Origin: Nephrocerus scutellatus
Taxonomy: Eukaryota; Arthropoda; Insecta; Diptera; Pipunculidae
Direction: 5' to 3'
NCBI GenBank assembly: GCA_947095585.1
Contig: OX352762.1
Location: forward strand, 29,860,669 to 29,924,668
Length of the DNA stretch: 64,000 nucleotides
Below, one piece after another: positions 33,555 to 42,998 of the stretch. The first letter of the stretch is position 1; each line of letters begins with the position of its first letter. A program made the position numbers and the translations under genes. The notes below the pieces were generated by a model. It ran no database searches. It was given only the letters and a program-made list of their open reading frames with translations, and was not told the DNA's origin.

Positions 33555-34152
33555 ATTGATAAATTGTGGTATTGATGATGACGATGATGATGACCAACAG
33601 CAGCTATCTCACAACAACCTACACCAAAAATACCGCCACAACTACCACCACCAACATCGTCACCTGGGATTAGATTCAACCAAAACAAAACTTCCAAAAT
33701 TGTCAACAGCGATTCGGAAGGCTCCATCCGGCTTGTCTATCATCGTTGCAAATAACACTGCAATCACGGGTCCTCCACAAACACCACCCTTACCGGCGCA
33801 ATTTACATCGGCCAAAGCCGCTGCCGTACAACATATGAATGGTTCGACATTGGGCGGATTAAGTTTAGTGGCAAACACCATCATCACTACGTCTACAACT
33901 AATACAAATTCAAGCGCATCACCACACAAAATCAACACAATTAGCAGCAGTAGCAACAACAACAACAACACTAATGCCATTGGTGGCGGAGTAGCTGGGG
34001 GCGGCGGCAATGGTACCAACAATGGAAATAACCATCGTTTGGCATCATCGCGTCGCCCCCAAATACAAATATCCCCCATTGCCGAATCACCGAAAACTTT
34101 TCAGTTGCTTACATTAACAATACACAAGGACGAGAACGGCTATGGAATGAAG
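33555..34152 (+). CDS. RhoGEF2: RhoGEF2 exon: low-complexity N-terminal region and start of the PDZ domain
   Basis: This exon encodes about 199 residues of a RhoGEF2 orthologue, the fly PDZ/RGS/DH-PH exchange factor that activates Rho1 downstream of G-protein signalling. The translation runs from an Asp run and Gln/His-rich stretch through Asn-, Ser- and Gly-rich tracts into TFQLLTLTIHKDENGYGMK, the first PDZ strands with the GYGM carboxylate-binding loop. The 3' end is firm: AAG followed by the donor GTAGGT at 34153, phase 0. The 5' boundary is a guess. CACTTATAG at 33546-33554 is the best-looking acceptor. The open frame extends further left without an ATG, and the only internal in-frame ATGs are at 33835 and inside the PDZ. 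The initiator is therefore probably in an upstream exon. The gene identity is secure; the left edge is not. Confidence 0.82.
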
Positions 34153-34785
34153 GTAGGTACATTCATGTTATATGTTTTATATTTCGATATTCGTCAATTA
34201 TCAGATTATATATTAAACAAGAATATTGACTTCCTTTTTGTTATTTTAGAATGATTGTCTGTGTTGTTGTTTCATTAAATTCTTGCATTTAGTTAAGTTA
34301 AATTTAGTAACTATCATGTAATAATTTAAATGATTTCAATTCTTTAGAGTCTTGAGAAACCGCCTTTTTGATCCATTTTAGTAGAAATGATTATTATGTA
34401 GTAGTTGTTCTTTAGTAGAGAGTATGGCAAATTTAATTTTTACTTAGCCGTGCCGCAGCCGTAATGCTATACGTAAGCACGTATTTGAGGACGTATGCAT
34501 GGTAATAATGCTACGTATATACAAATTAGGGCAGTTTTTACATATTATGTAGGTTAAATCATGTTCAGAGTTGTAAAAATGAGCCCTGCACGTACGCCCA
34601 CACAAGAATTTTTCGTATGAAAGCTGTCTAGGTTATTCCGTTGCCAAAAATGATGGTTACATGTTCTTTTTTTTATAACGAAAAAAGATGTAAACGTTGA
34701 AATATTGTTATTTTGACGCCTGTCCAAGTTAGAACCCATTTAAAAAGCATTTCATTAAAGATTTCCACGAAGACCGCTTTTAGTT

Positions 34786-34985
34786 TTTAAATTCTCTATA
34801 TTAACTTCGAGCGCCCGTTTGTTTGTCTGTTTGTCGTGCAATCTTGCGAACAATGTTTAATCCACTTCTCAAAGACCGATTTTATTGAAACAAGGCGCAT
34901 ATGTGTATTTCCGGAAACAACACTTTCTTTTAAAATTTGATAGTGATCGGGCCGCGGGGTCGGGCGGCTCCTATAATTTTTGGAA
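34786..34985 (+). mobile_element. Family A repeat, head plus one unit
   Basis: AAATTCTCTATATTAACTTC, a TTTGTTTGTCTGTTTG slot, CGTGCAATCTTGCGAACAAT and CATATGTGTATTTCC, followed by GATCGGGCCGCGGGGTCGGG. It is truncated after the first GC block, with no tail. Confidence 0.75.
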
Positions 34986-35234
34986 GCAAATAATCACAAA
35001 ATTCATAATTTAAAGAAAAAGTGCGTGTCGGAATTTCTTACAAGTTCGTCAAACTCTCAAAAAAATATAATCAAGGATTCGTATAGAAGAAGGAAGTTAT
35101 TCAAAGCCAATATTATAATTCCATTCTATTAAAAATCCTAAATTATGAATAATTAATTATTTTTTCGCCCATGGAACATACTCTCTCTCCATTCTTTGAG
35201 GTATCATTTCCCCGAAAGAAAGAAACCCATATAA

Positions 35235-35455
35235 ATTAAAAATGTGCACGTGTGCAAAGTTTGAATAAAATCGGGTCTGGGGCCGACCGAGTTGGCCGTG
35301 TGTCATTGGAGATAAATACGTTTACAAAATTCGAAGAAAATTGAGCTTGTGATAGTGGATTAAAAATTGATCACAAGATTCCACAAGCCACCGACTCACA
35401 GACAGACAGACAGAAACATGCCGACGCAAGGTTTATATAGAGAATTTTAAAAATC
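35235..35455 (-). mobile_element. Family A repeat, short copy
   Basis: On the plus strand: CACGTGTGCAAAGTTTGAAT, AAAATCGGGTCTGGGGCC, GATTCCACAAGCCACCGACT, a CAGACAGACAGACAG slot and GGTTTATATAGAGAATTTTA. Head and slot are intact; the tail is lost. Confidence 0.72.
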
Positions 35456-35599
35456 AAAAGCAATGCGTGCTTTCTGGTTAAATATAAAAACAACCTCAAA
35501 TCTTAAAGCATCGCTGCACACAGCGCACATAGTGATCTGATTCTGCTATGTGTCATGATTTAAGAAAAATATATGGAAGCCATTCGACGGATCGAACGG

Positions 35600-35797
35600 A
35601 TGTTGATCAGTACCAATAATAGAGAGTGTTGTCATACACATGTGTGCAAAGTTTCAATAAAATCGGGCTTTGGGAAGTGGGTTAAAAATTTATCGCAAGA
35701 TGCCACCATCGAACAAAAGAACGAACGAACACGAACGAACAAACGACAGAACGAAAGACAGACAGAATCATGTCGACGCGAAGTTAATATAGAGAAC
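35600..35797 (-). mobile_element. Family A repeat, short copy abutting Family C
   Basis: On the plus strand: GTCATACACATGTGTGCAAA, AATCGGGCTTTGGGAAGTGG, CGCAAGATGCCACC, a slot of GAAC/AACG tetranucleotides (GAACGAACGAACACGAACGA) and CGCGAAGTTAATATAGAGAA. It ends exactly where the CTAGCTGTTCCCGGGCG element begins. Confidence 0.75.
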
Positions 35798-36275
35798 TAG
35801 CTGTTCCCGGGCGCTTTGCTACCCGCCCACTGACGCCACGCCCACGTACACCCGCGTTTCCCGGCTGCCCCATCCCACTGACCTCCCGCCCACTGACGCC
35901 ACGCCCACTTACACCCCAATAACTAACCAACTCACCAATCCAGAAAACTATAGAATCGACACTTATACAAGCAAAAAATGTACACTTGTTCGAATATTCT
36001 TTATATGAAGATTATATACAGGGAAAACTAAATTTTCCACCCCAGCGCCACCTATCGGGTCCAAATTTTGTCAATAAATTTGTTCCATAAATAAAAAATT
36101 TCAGAAAAAAAAACGATACCAGCGCCACCTAGCGGGGCTGAACCAACTCTACAACCTTTGCGTAGCAATTACGAACAAACTCGCAGAAGGAAGTATCCAA
36201 TTTGGTCCAGCCGTTTTCAAGTTTTAAGCATCCGAACAAACCACGATTCATTTTTATATAAATATAGATTTAAAA
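35798..36275 (+). mobile_element. Family C repeat (CTAGCTGTTCCCGGGCG...TATAAATATAGATT)
   Basis: The element opens CTAGCTGTTCCCGGGCGCTT with tandem CCCACTGACGCCACGCCCAC motifs. It has two CAGCGCCACCTA(T/G)CGG blocks (36051 and 36119), AATTTGGTCCAGCCGTTTTC near the end, and finishes TTTTATATAAATATAGATTT. The CTAGCTGT start and ATATATAGATT end with a CCAGCCGTTT block recall a repeat type seen in many arthropod genomes. I cannot name its class. Confidence 0.6.
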
Positions 36276-36684
36276 ACAAACAAATGGATCAGCCGCGCTC
36301 GTTGAAAATTACAAACGAATCGAGTTCGACCAAGATTATCGAATTAAGGCTTTAGAAGTCACGATAAGAAAAGTTAAGTTAAATTTCGAATCGTTTATTC
36401 AAATAAAACTTTAAATAAAAAAATAAAACTAACATAGTTTTACAAATAAGTCGGTTTCCAGTGGAAAAAATCCACAATAAATTATTAAATTATTTGCTGA
36501 AACTCAATAAAGAAGTAATAGTATATTACATAACGAGCGAGGTAAGTGGACGTTATCGTGCGAGTTAAAAGCAATCTAACGAGCACAATAAGCACTTTTC
36601 TGCGAATCGATTTTAGTGTCGATTCTATAGTTTTCGGGGTCGCTGTGGTGAATAACAATAACATCTAAGTTGCTGGTATACAAG

Positions 36685-37140
36685 ACAATGGTCATACCAG
36701 TACTTACATATGGATCCGAGACTTGGGTGCTAACAAAAAGCATTCTGACCTCTTAGCCGCGTTCGAGAGAAAAGTCTTACGGATAATTGTTGGCCCCGTA
36801 TGTGAGGAAGGACGATTCCAGAGTCTTTATAATGATGAGGTCTACGAGCGTTACCGCGATGTCGTCATCATGAAGAAAACTAAGCTCGGTAGACTCCGGT
36901 TGGCAGGACACCTAGCTCCCGTGAGCGAAGAGGATCCTGCTCGGAAGGTCCTTTGCGGTAGGATTTATGGAACACGACAGCGAGGCCGGCCAAACCTAAG
37001 CTGGAAGTATGGCGTAGACCAGTACGCCCAGAGTTTAGGGATGCCGAACTGGATGACATCGGCTCGAAATCGGGACCGGTGGAGAGACTTTTTGCGGGAG
37101 GCCAGGACCGGACCCCGGTTGTAGAGCCAAATATGATGAT
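36685..37140 (+). mobile_element. RTE-like LINE, 5'-truncated (plus-strand copy)
   Basis: The frame 36723-37124 gives NKKHSDLLAAFERKVLRIIV, CEEGRFQSLYNDEVYERYRD, LAGHLAPVSEEDPARKVLCG, then RDRWRDFLREARTGPRL and a stop. This is the same C-terminus as copies at 2503 and 41372, with only small lesions. The 3' end is GAGCCAAATATGATGATGAT. Severe 5' truncation is the usual outcome of incomplete target-primed reverse transcription. Confidence 0.85.
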
Positions 37141-37530
37141 GATGTGGTGAATATGTGGTGGATGGTAAGACACCCCTATGGGGAGCGGGTCGATAAGTTA
37201 GGTAAGGGGGTGAACTATATTAGTGTCGGTTCTATAGTTTTTGGGGTCGCTGAGGTTATTGTAAGACTTCTCTATGGTGGTGTTTGTGAGGGGGAATGCG
37301 TGGTGTCAAATTTAACAAACCGGGCACTATAGTAATGGTAAATTACCGCAACAGGGTCAGTGGAAAGGCGATATTAGTGTAAAATTTTACACCAGTGCAA
37401 CGGTACAGGGTGTCCCCTAATTCGTCAAGGATAATTTGGGAAATTATTCTTGGATAAACATATTCTATGAAAAAAATTGTTCTACAGCCCTTAGCTTACC
37501 TTCGATGTCATTTATCGGGGATTTAAGAAG
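37141..37530. other. No gene recognised; contains a repeat of the 36.6-kb flank
   Basis: GTGTCGGTTCTATAGTTTTT with GGGGTCGCTG (37223-37252) nearly repeats GTGTCGATTCTATAGTTTTC with GGGGTCGCTG at 36617-36646, on either side of the LINE. Otherwise it is unremarkable. Confidence 0.4.
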
Positions 37531-37717
37531 GGCGAAGCTTATAATCAGGGCAAAGTAATTTTTTTGCAGCGTGCGTGTGTTTGTTTGTTTGTCCACTTGT
37601 ATTTCTGAGTTAGAAGTCGAGATATAGATACGAAAGGACAAATTTACAAACAAACAAACAAACAAATAGAGAACGTAGCTGCAAAAAAAATCCTTTGCCC
37701 TTAATAGCTTCGCTGTT
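37531..37717. repeat. Foldback (long hairpin) element of about 187 bp
   Basis: GCGAAGCTTATAATCAGGGC, AAAGTAATTTTTTTGCAGC and TTTGTTTGTTTGT on the left are complementary to ACAAACAAACAAAC, GCTGCAAAAAAAATCCTTTG and CCCTTAATAGCTTCGC on the right. The arms total about 70 bp with small bulges and a loop of about 50 bp. It is probably a MITE; a target duplication was not identified. Confidence 0.75.
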
Positions 37718-38340
37718 GGAGCTCGAAATTACATAAATATATTACTTTAAATACAGAAATACATTATTTTGGATTGATCTTATGTTTATATGCTACGTGT
37801 TGCAATACATACTTTTGTCTTTTATACTTGTAGAAAGAAAATACAATTTAACTCAATTCAATAAACCACAAATGGGCAATCCCCGGAAATTTTCAAATAC
37901 ATAAATAAATATATTCTTACATAAAATTAAACTGACACACTGGCATACACAAATAAACGATAAATGAAAAAAAGATTATACAAACATTGAACTTTGTGAC
38001 ATTTTGTTCGTTTATTAATTAATTCGCGTTGTCGATGAGCTAAAATGCTTTTACTTACAGTCAGTAGATGAGGTATTCAAATGTGTGTGGCACACACGCA
38101 TATACACGTATAAATTTTCATTTTTTTCCTTGCTGCTCCAATAAGTCATACTACACCAAAAGTGCATTATTGCATTAAAAGTTGTAACATTCCGCATTGC
38201 TTCTGAATAAGTATACAACATTCCAGATTAAGTAAATAGTACGCTTCTGTTCTGGATGGATTAAATTGATGACAGCAACAAAATCTTTTACAAAAAATTA
38301 AACTTGTACTTTGAATCTTTGGGCAAAGATTAGTTTATTA
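37718..38340. other. No gene recognised
   Basis: AT-rich unique sequence with no coding or repeat signal. Confidence 0.4.
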
Positions 38341-38342
38341 TT

Positions 38343-39291
38343 AAATTCTCTATATTAACTTCACTTGCCCGTGGGTCGTCGGTCGTCGGTCGGTCGTCGG
38401 TCGGTCGTCGGTCGGTCGTCGGTCGGTCGTCGGTCGGTCGTCGGTCGGTCGTCTGTCGTGGATTCTTGCGATCAATTTTTAACCCACTTCCCATGGCCCG
38501 ATTTTATTGAAATTTTGCACACATGCGTATTTCCGGAGACAACACTTTCTATTAAATTTTGAGGCCCCTCGGGCTGCGGGGTCGGGGGGCTCCCAAACAA
38601 AAATTTTAGAAAATTTACCCGATTTTCTTCAAATTTTATACACATGTGTATACCCAATAAACAATACTTTTTCGAAAATTTGGTAGTGATCGGGTCCCGG
38701 GTTCGGCCGCAAGGCCCTTATACATTTTTTAAATATCTGTACTGGCATCAGATATTCGTCGCCCTTTATGGACTTTGTGCGGTGTGTGCTGCGCAGTCGG
38801 CTGCGCTGCATGGTTTTGTTGGTGGTGGAGAGAGAGAGAGAAATCTTAGCGCACGCACAAATGAACCCAGCAAATGAAACGAGACATAAATGTTTTATGC
38901 TTACTTCAACTTACATTTTTATTATATACTGAATTGTATTTTTATTGATGTCGTTTTTTTTGTTGTCGATATCAACTTACAGATAGAACAACAAGTTTTC
39001 ACAATATTCTGTCATTTGGCGTTTTCATAAATTAGTTCAGAGCAGTCAAAGAGTTCTCAAGATAAATGTTCGTTTTTCTAATTTGCTCAGAGTATGAGCG
39101 TGCTCTAAGTGCTCAGAATAAAATGATCTGAGCTTTTTCAATTTTAACATCTGATGTCAAATGTTTGTTTCGATGATTTTCTTCTACAATAAAAAAAAAA
39201 TGGCCCAGGATCGAGGGGCTCCCATATCAATTTCTGCGATTAGAGAATTTAGATGAAAAATTTTAATTTTTATGGGTTGTTTTTTTTTTTT
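38343..39291 (+). mobile_element. Family A composite copy, about 0.95 kb
   Basis: Head AAATTCTCTATATTAACTTC, then an expanded slot of an 11-bp unit (GGTCGGTCGTC, about seven times, 38374-38456). Two body units with GGCCCCTCGGGCTGCGGGGT follow, then a unique block of about 500 bp containing TGCGCAGTCGGCTGCGC, an AG run, and TGCTCAGAGTATGAGC. The tail is GATTAGAGAATTTAGATG to TATGGGTTGTTTTT. Copies at 42143 and 53824 have the same block and nearly identical sequence. Short frames within it are shared by descent and show no domain. Confidence 0.85.
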
Positions 39292-39595
39292 GTTTAAAAG
39301 CTCTCTAGATGATTAAACCAGGAAATGTCGAAATTTTATGACACGCCACAGAAGTCTACTGCATAAAGCAGATAATAATATGGAATCGAATATTCCGTTA
39401 AATTAATTCCTTGTTAAGGTTTTGTGTTTAAAGTTTTTATGTGTACAAATTAAAAATCACATTTGTATGATAGTTAAGCGACTGTTACTGCATATGTTCG
39501 TTTAACCGCAAATACACGTTCTTTTAAAAGTTGTTAGTATTTATTGAATACGAATCTGTAAGGTGCCGTCGACATTGCGATCATCCGTTTTTATT

Positions 39596-40992
39596 AAATT
39601 CTCTATATTAACTTCGCGTGCCCGTGTGTTTGTTTGTTTGTCGTGGAATCTTGCGATAAATTTTTAACCAACTTCCCAAAGTCCGATTTCATTGAAACTT
39701 TGCAAACATGCATATCTTTCTATTAAAATTTGGGACCCCTTGATCTTGGGCCCCATACAAATTTTTTTAAAAAAATTAACCCGATTTTCTTCAAATACTA
39801 TACGCATGAATATCCTCGATGGACCAAACTTTTTTTTTAACATTTTTGAGGCCCTGAAGCCCGAGGGGTGCCCATATAAATTTTTTAAAAATTAGCCCGA
39901 ATTTTTTCAAATTTTAAACACAAGTGTATCTCCGATGGACAAAACATTTTGTAAAATTTTTTGGAGTGAACGGGCCCTGAGGACCGAGGGGTGCCCATAT
40001 AAATCTTTTAAAAATTACCCAGATTTTATTGAAATTTTAAACACATGAGTATCTCTGATGGACAAAACTTTTTGTTAAGTTTTTGGAGTGAACGGCCTTG
40101 TGACCCAGGGGGCCCTTAAATTTTTTTAAAAATTAGCCCGATTTCTTCAAATTTTAAACACATGGGTATCTCCGATGGACAAAACTTTTTTTGAACAGTT
40201 TGGAGTGATCTGGCCCTGAGGCCCCGGAGCGGGGCCATATAATTTTTTTAAATAATTAGTCCGATTTACTCAAAATTTTAAGCATATGTGTATCTCTAAC
40301 TTTAAATTTTAAACATATGTGTTTCTCTGATGGAAAAACTTTTTGAACATTTTTTTTAACGAGCTCGAGGGGTGCCCACATAAGTTTTTTAAAAATCAAC
40401 CCGATTTTCTTCAAAGATTAAACACTTGTGTATCTCCGATGGACAAAAATTTTTTTGAACAGTTTGGAGTGATCTGGCCCTGAGGCCCCGGAGCGGGGCC
40501 ATATAATTTTTTTAAATAATTAGTCCGATTTACTCAAAATTTTAAACATATGTGTATCTCTAACTTTAAATTTTAAACATATGTGTTTCTCTGATGGAAA
40601 AACTTTTTGAACATTTTTTTTAACGAATGGGACCAGGCCAGAGGTGTGCCCATATAATTTTTAAAATTGATCGGGCCATAAGGCTTGTTTAGTACCCATA
40701 AAAGTTTTTTAAAAATTAACCATATTTTCTTTAAATTTTAAACACATGTTAATCTCCGATGACAACACTTACTATTGAAAGTTGGAAGTTATCGGGCCCC
40801 CAAGGTCGGGGGCTCCCATACAAATTTTTTACACATATGTATCTCCGGTGACAACAATTATTGGAAACGTTTTGAAGTGAAGGGGCTATACTATTAATAT
40901 TTTCCAAATTAGCCTGGTTCAAACTTTGCACACATATGTATCCCCTATTACAGAATTTACATGATAAAATTTAATTTTTATGCGTTATTTTT
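39596..40992 (+). mobile_element. Family A copy with a long tandem array (about 11-12 units)
   Basis: Head AAATTCTCTATATTAACTTC, a TTTGTTTGTTTGT slot and ACCAACTTCCCAAAGTCCG, then repeated units of about 116 bp. Each has CCGATTTTCTTCAAATTTTA, a CACATGTGTATCTC-like motif, GATGGACAAAACTTTTT and a GGCCCTGAGGCCCGAGGGG-like GC block. A block of about 170 bp from 40193 is repeated nearly perfectly from 40457 (offset 264 bp). The tail ends GAATTTACATGATAAAATTT to TATGCGTTATTTTTTTG. Confidence 0.82.
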
Positions 40993-41272
40993 TTGTTTGT
41001 TTTTAATTGTCGCTGCTATAAGAGAAATAAAAAGTATAAAAATCCTTCTCATACAATAGCAGTAGTTTAATATACAGGCCAAAAGATTACTATTTAAAAT
41101 TAATATATGAAGTACTCGTATTATTTATCTCAGCACATAGCTTAATTTTCGTGACACTGTAGCTAATAAGCTAAGATCGTCATTGAGGCTACGTACCTTA
41201 TTAAACCTCCTTAATCTGTTCCATTGATATTTAAAGGGAAAAGTAATAATTTCGTGCTTTTGTACCCATACC

Positions 41273-41363
<91 letters not shown>
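41273..41363. repeat. (CAT)n microsatellite, about 30 repeats
   Basis: This is an uninterrupted CAT/ATG trinucleotide tract of about 91 bp. It directly abuts the 3' end of the minus-strand RTE-like LINE, so on that strand it is the LINE's (ATG)n tail. The Met and Ile homopolymer frames it creates are artefacts. Confidence 0.95.
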
Positions 41364-42142
41364 ATTTGGCTCTATAACCGGGGTCCTGTCCTGGCCTCCC
41401 GCAAAAAGTCTCTCCACCGGTCCCGATTTCGAGCCGATGTCATCCATTTTGGCATCCCTAAACTCTGGGCGTCCTGGTCTACGCCATCCTTCCAGCGTAG
41501 GCTTGGCTGGCCTCGCTGTCGTGTTCCATAAATCCTACCGCAAAGGACTTTCCGAGCAGGATCCTCTTCGCTCATGCGAGCTAGGTGTCCTGCCCACCGG
41601 ATCCTACCGACCTTAATTTTCTTCACGATGTCGACATCGCGGCGACGCTCGTAGATCTCATCATTATAGAGTCTCCGTAATCGTCCTTCCTCACCTACGG
41701 GGCCAACAATTCTCCGTAAGACTTTTCTCTCGAATGCGGCTAAGAGGTCAGAATGCTTTTTGCTAAGCACCCAAGTCTCGGATCCATGTGTAAGTACTGG
41801 TATGACCATTGTCTTATATAACAGCAGCTTGGATGTAATGGTTGAGTTCCTGGATTTGAAGAGTCTTGACTGACTATAGTAGGTTTTGTTGGCTTTCAGG
41901 AACGGTGCGCGTATTTCTGGTTCCATGCTGTTATCGGCTGCTATAGTTGACCCGAGATAGTTAAAGGATTGCACTACTTCAAATTCGCGCTCCACTATCT
42001 GAATTGAGGGACCAATGTTGGATCTTCTACTCGCAGACGTGGCCACCATGTACTTTGTTTTGCTCTCATTATGTGCAGCCCCAGATTTCGTGCCGCCTGC
42101 TCTATCTGAATGAAAGCTTCCTGTACAGCTCTTCGGTTTTTA
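41364..42142 (-). mobile_element. RTE-like LINE, 3' part (copy 3)
   Basis: The frame 42049-41372 gives 225 residues: FNYLGSTIAADNSMEPEIRA, THGSETWVLSKKHSDLLAAF, GRIRWAGHLARMSEEDPARK and the RDRWRDFLREARTGPRL end. It is less damaged than copy 1. Immediately upstream, RRAVQEAF is the continuation of an RT block interrupted by the Family A insertion at 42143. The 5' part resumes at 42999. Confidence 0.87.
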
Positions 42143-42998
42143 AATTCTCTATATTAACTTCACTTGCCCGTGGGTCGTCGGTCGTCGGTCGTCGGTCGTC
42201 TGTCGTGGATTCTTGCGATCAATTTTTAACCCACTTCCCATGGCCCGATTTTATTGAAATTTTGCACACTTGTGTATTTCCCTCGGGCTGCGGGGTCGGG
42301 GGGCTCCCAAACAAAAATTTTAAAAAATTTACCCGGTTTTCTTCAAATTTTAAACACATGTGTAAACCCAATAAACAATACTTTTTCGAAAATTTGGTAG
42401 TGATCGGGTCCCGGGTTCGGCCGCAAGGCCCTTATACATTTTTTAAATATCTGTACTGGCATCAGATATTCGTCGCCCTTTATGGACTGTGTGCGGTGTG
42501 TGCTGCGCAGTCGGCTGCGCTGCATGGTTTTGGTGGTGGTGGAGAGAGAGAGAGAAATCTTAGCGCACGCACAAATGAACCCAGCAAATGAAACGAGACA
42601 TACATGTTTTATGCATACTTCAACTTACATTTTTATTATATACTGAATTGTATTGTTATTGATGTCGTTTTTTTTGTTGTCGTTATCAACTTACAGATAG
42701 AACAACAAGTTTTCACAATATTCTGTCATTTGGCGTTTTCATAAATTAGTTCAGAGCAGTCAAAGAGTTCTCAAGATAAATGTTCGTTTTTCTAATTTGC
42801 TCAGAGTATGAGCGTGCTCTAAGTGCTCAGAATAAAATGATCTGAGCTTTTTCAATTTTAACATCTGATGTCAAATGTTTGTTTCGATGATTTTCTCCTA
42901 CAATAAAAAAAAATGGCCCAGGATCGAGGGGCTCCCATATCAATTTCTGCGATTAGAGAATTTAGATGAAAATTTTTAATTTTTATGGGTTGTTTTTA
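42143..42998 (+). mobile_element. Family A composite copy inserted in a LINE coding region
   Basis: This is the same composite form as 38343-39291 with a shorter head slot (GGTCGTCGGTCGTC) and a small deletion in the first unit. The LINE sequence CGGTTTTTACCAACG is split by it. Left junction CGGTTTTTA precedes AATTCTCTATATTAACTTC; right junction GGGTTGTTTTTA precedes TTACCAACG. A TTA target duplication (42140-42142 and 42999-43001) fits, though TA or none cannot be excluded because of the T-rich ends. Confidence 0.87.

Noticed and set aside
33660..34079. Minus-strand frame of 139 residues opposite the RhoGEF2 exon
   Set aside because: Leu/Val/Pro-rich shadow of Asn/Gly/Thr codons on the coding strand.
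38644..38877. A 77-residue frame identical in the copies at 38644 and 54463-54230 and similar at 42358
   Set aside because: Identity follows from recent common descent of Family A composite copies. The frame crosses the body-to-block junction, has no recognisable domain, and has no sign of codon-level constraint that I can see.
39596..40992. CRISPR-like regular repeats
   Set aside because: Repeats are about 116 bp with no spacers, lie in a fly intron, and belong to a dispersed element family.
41211..41616. Open frames encoding Met or Ile homopolymers on both strands
   Set aside because: They are produced by the (CAT)n microsatellite and the adjacent LINE end; no gene.
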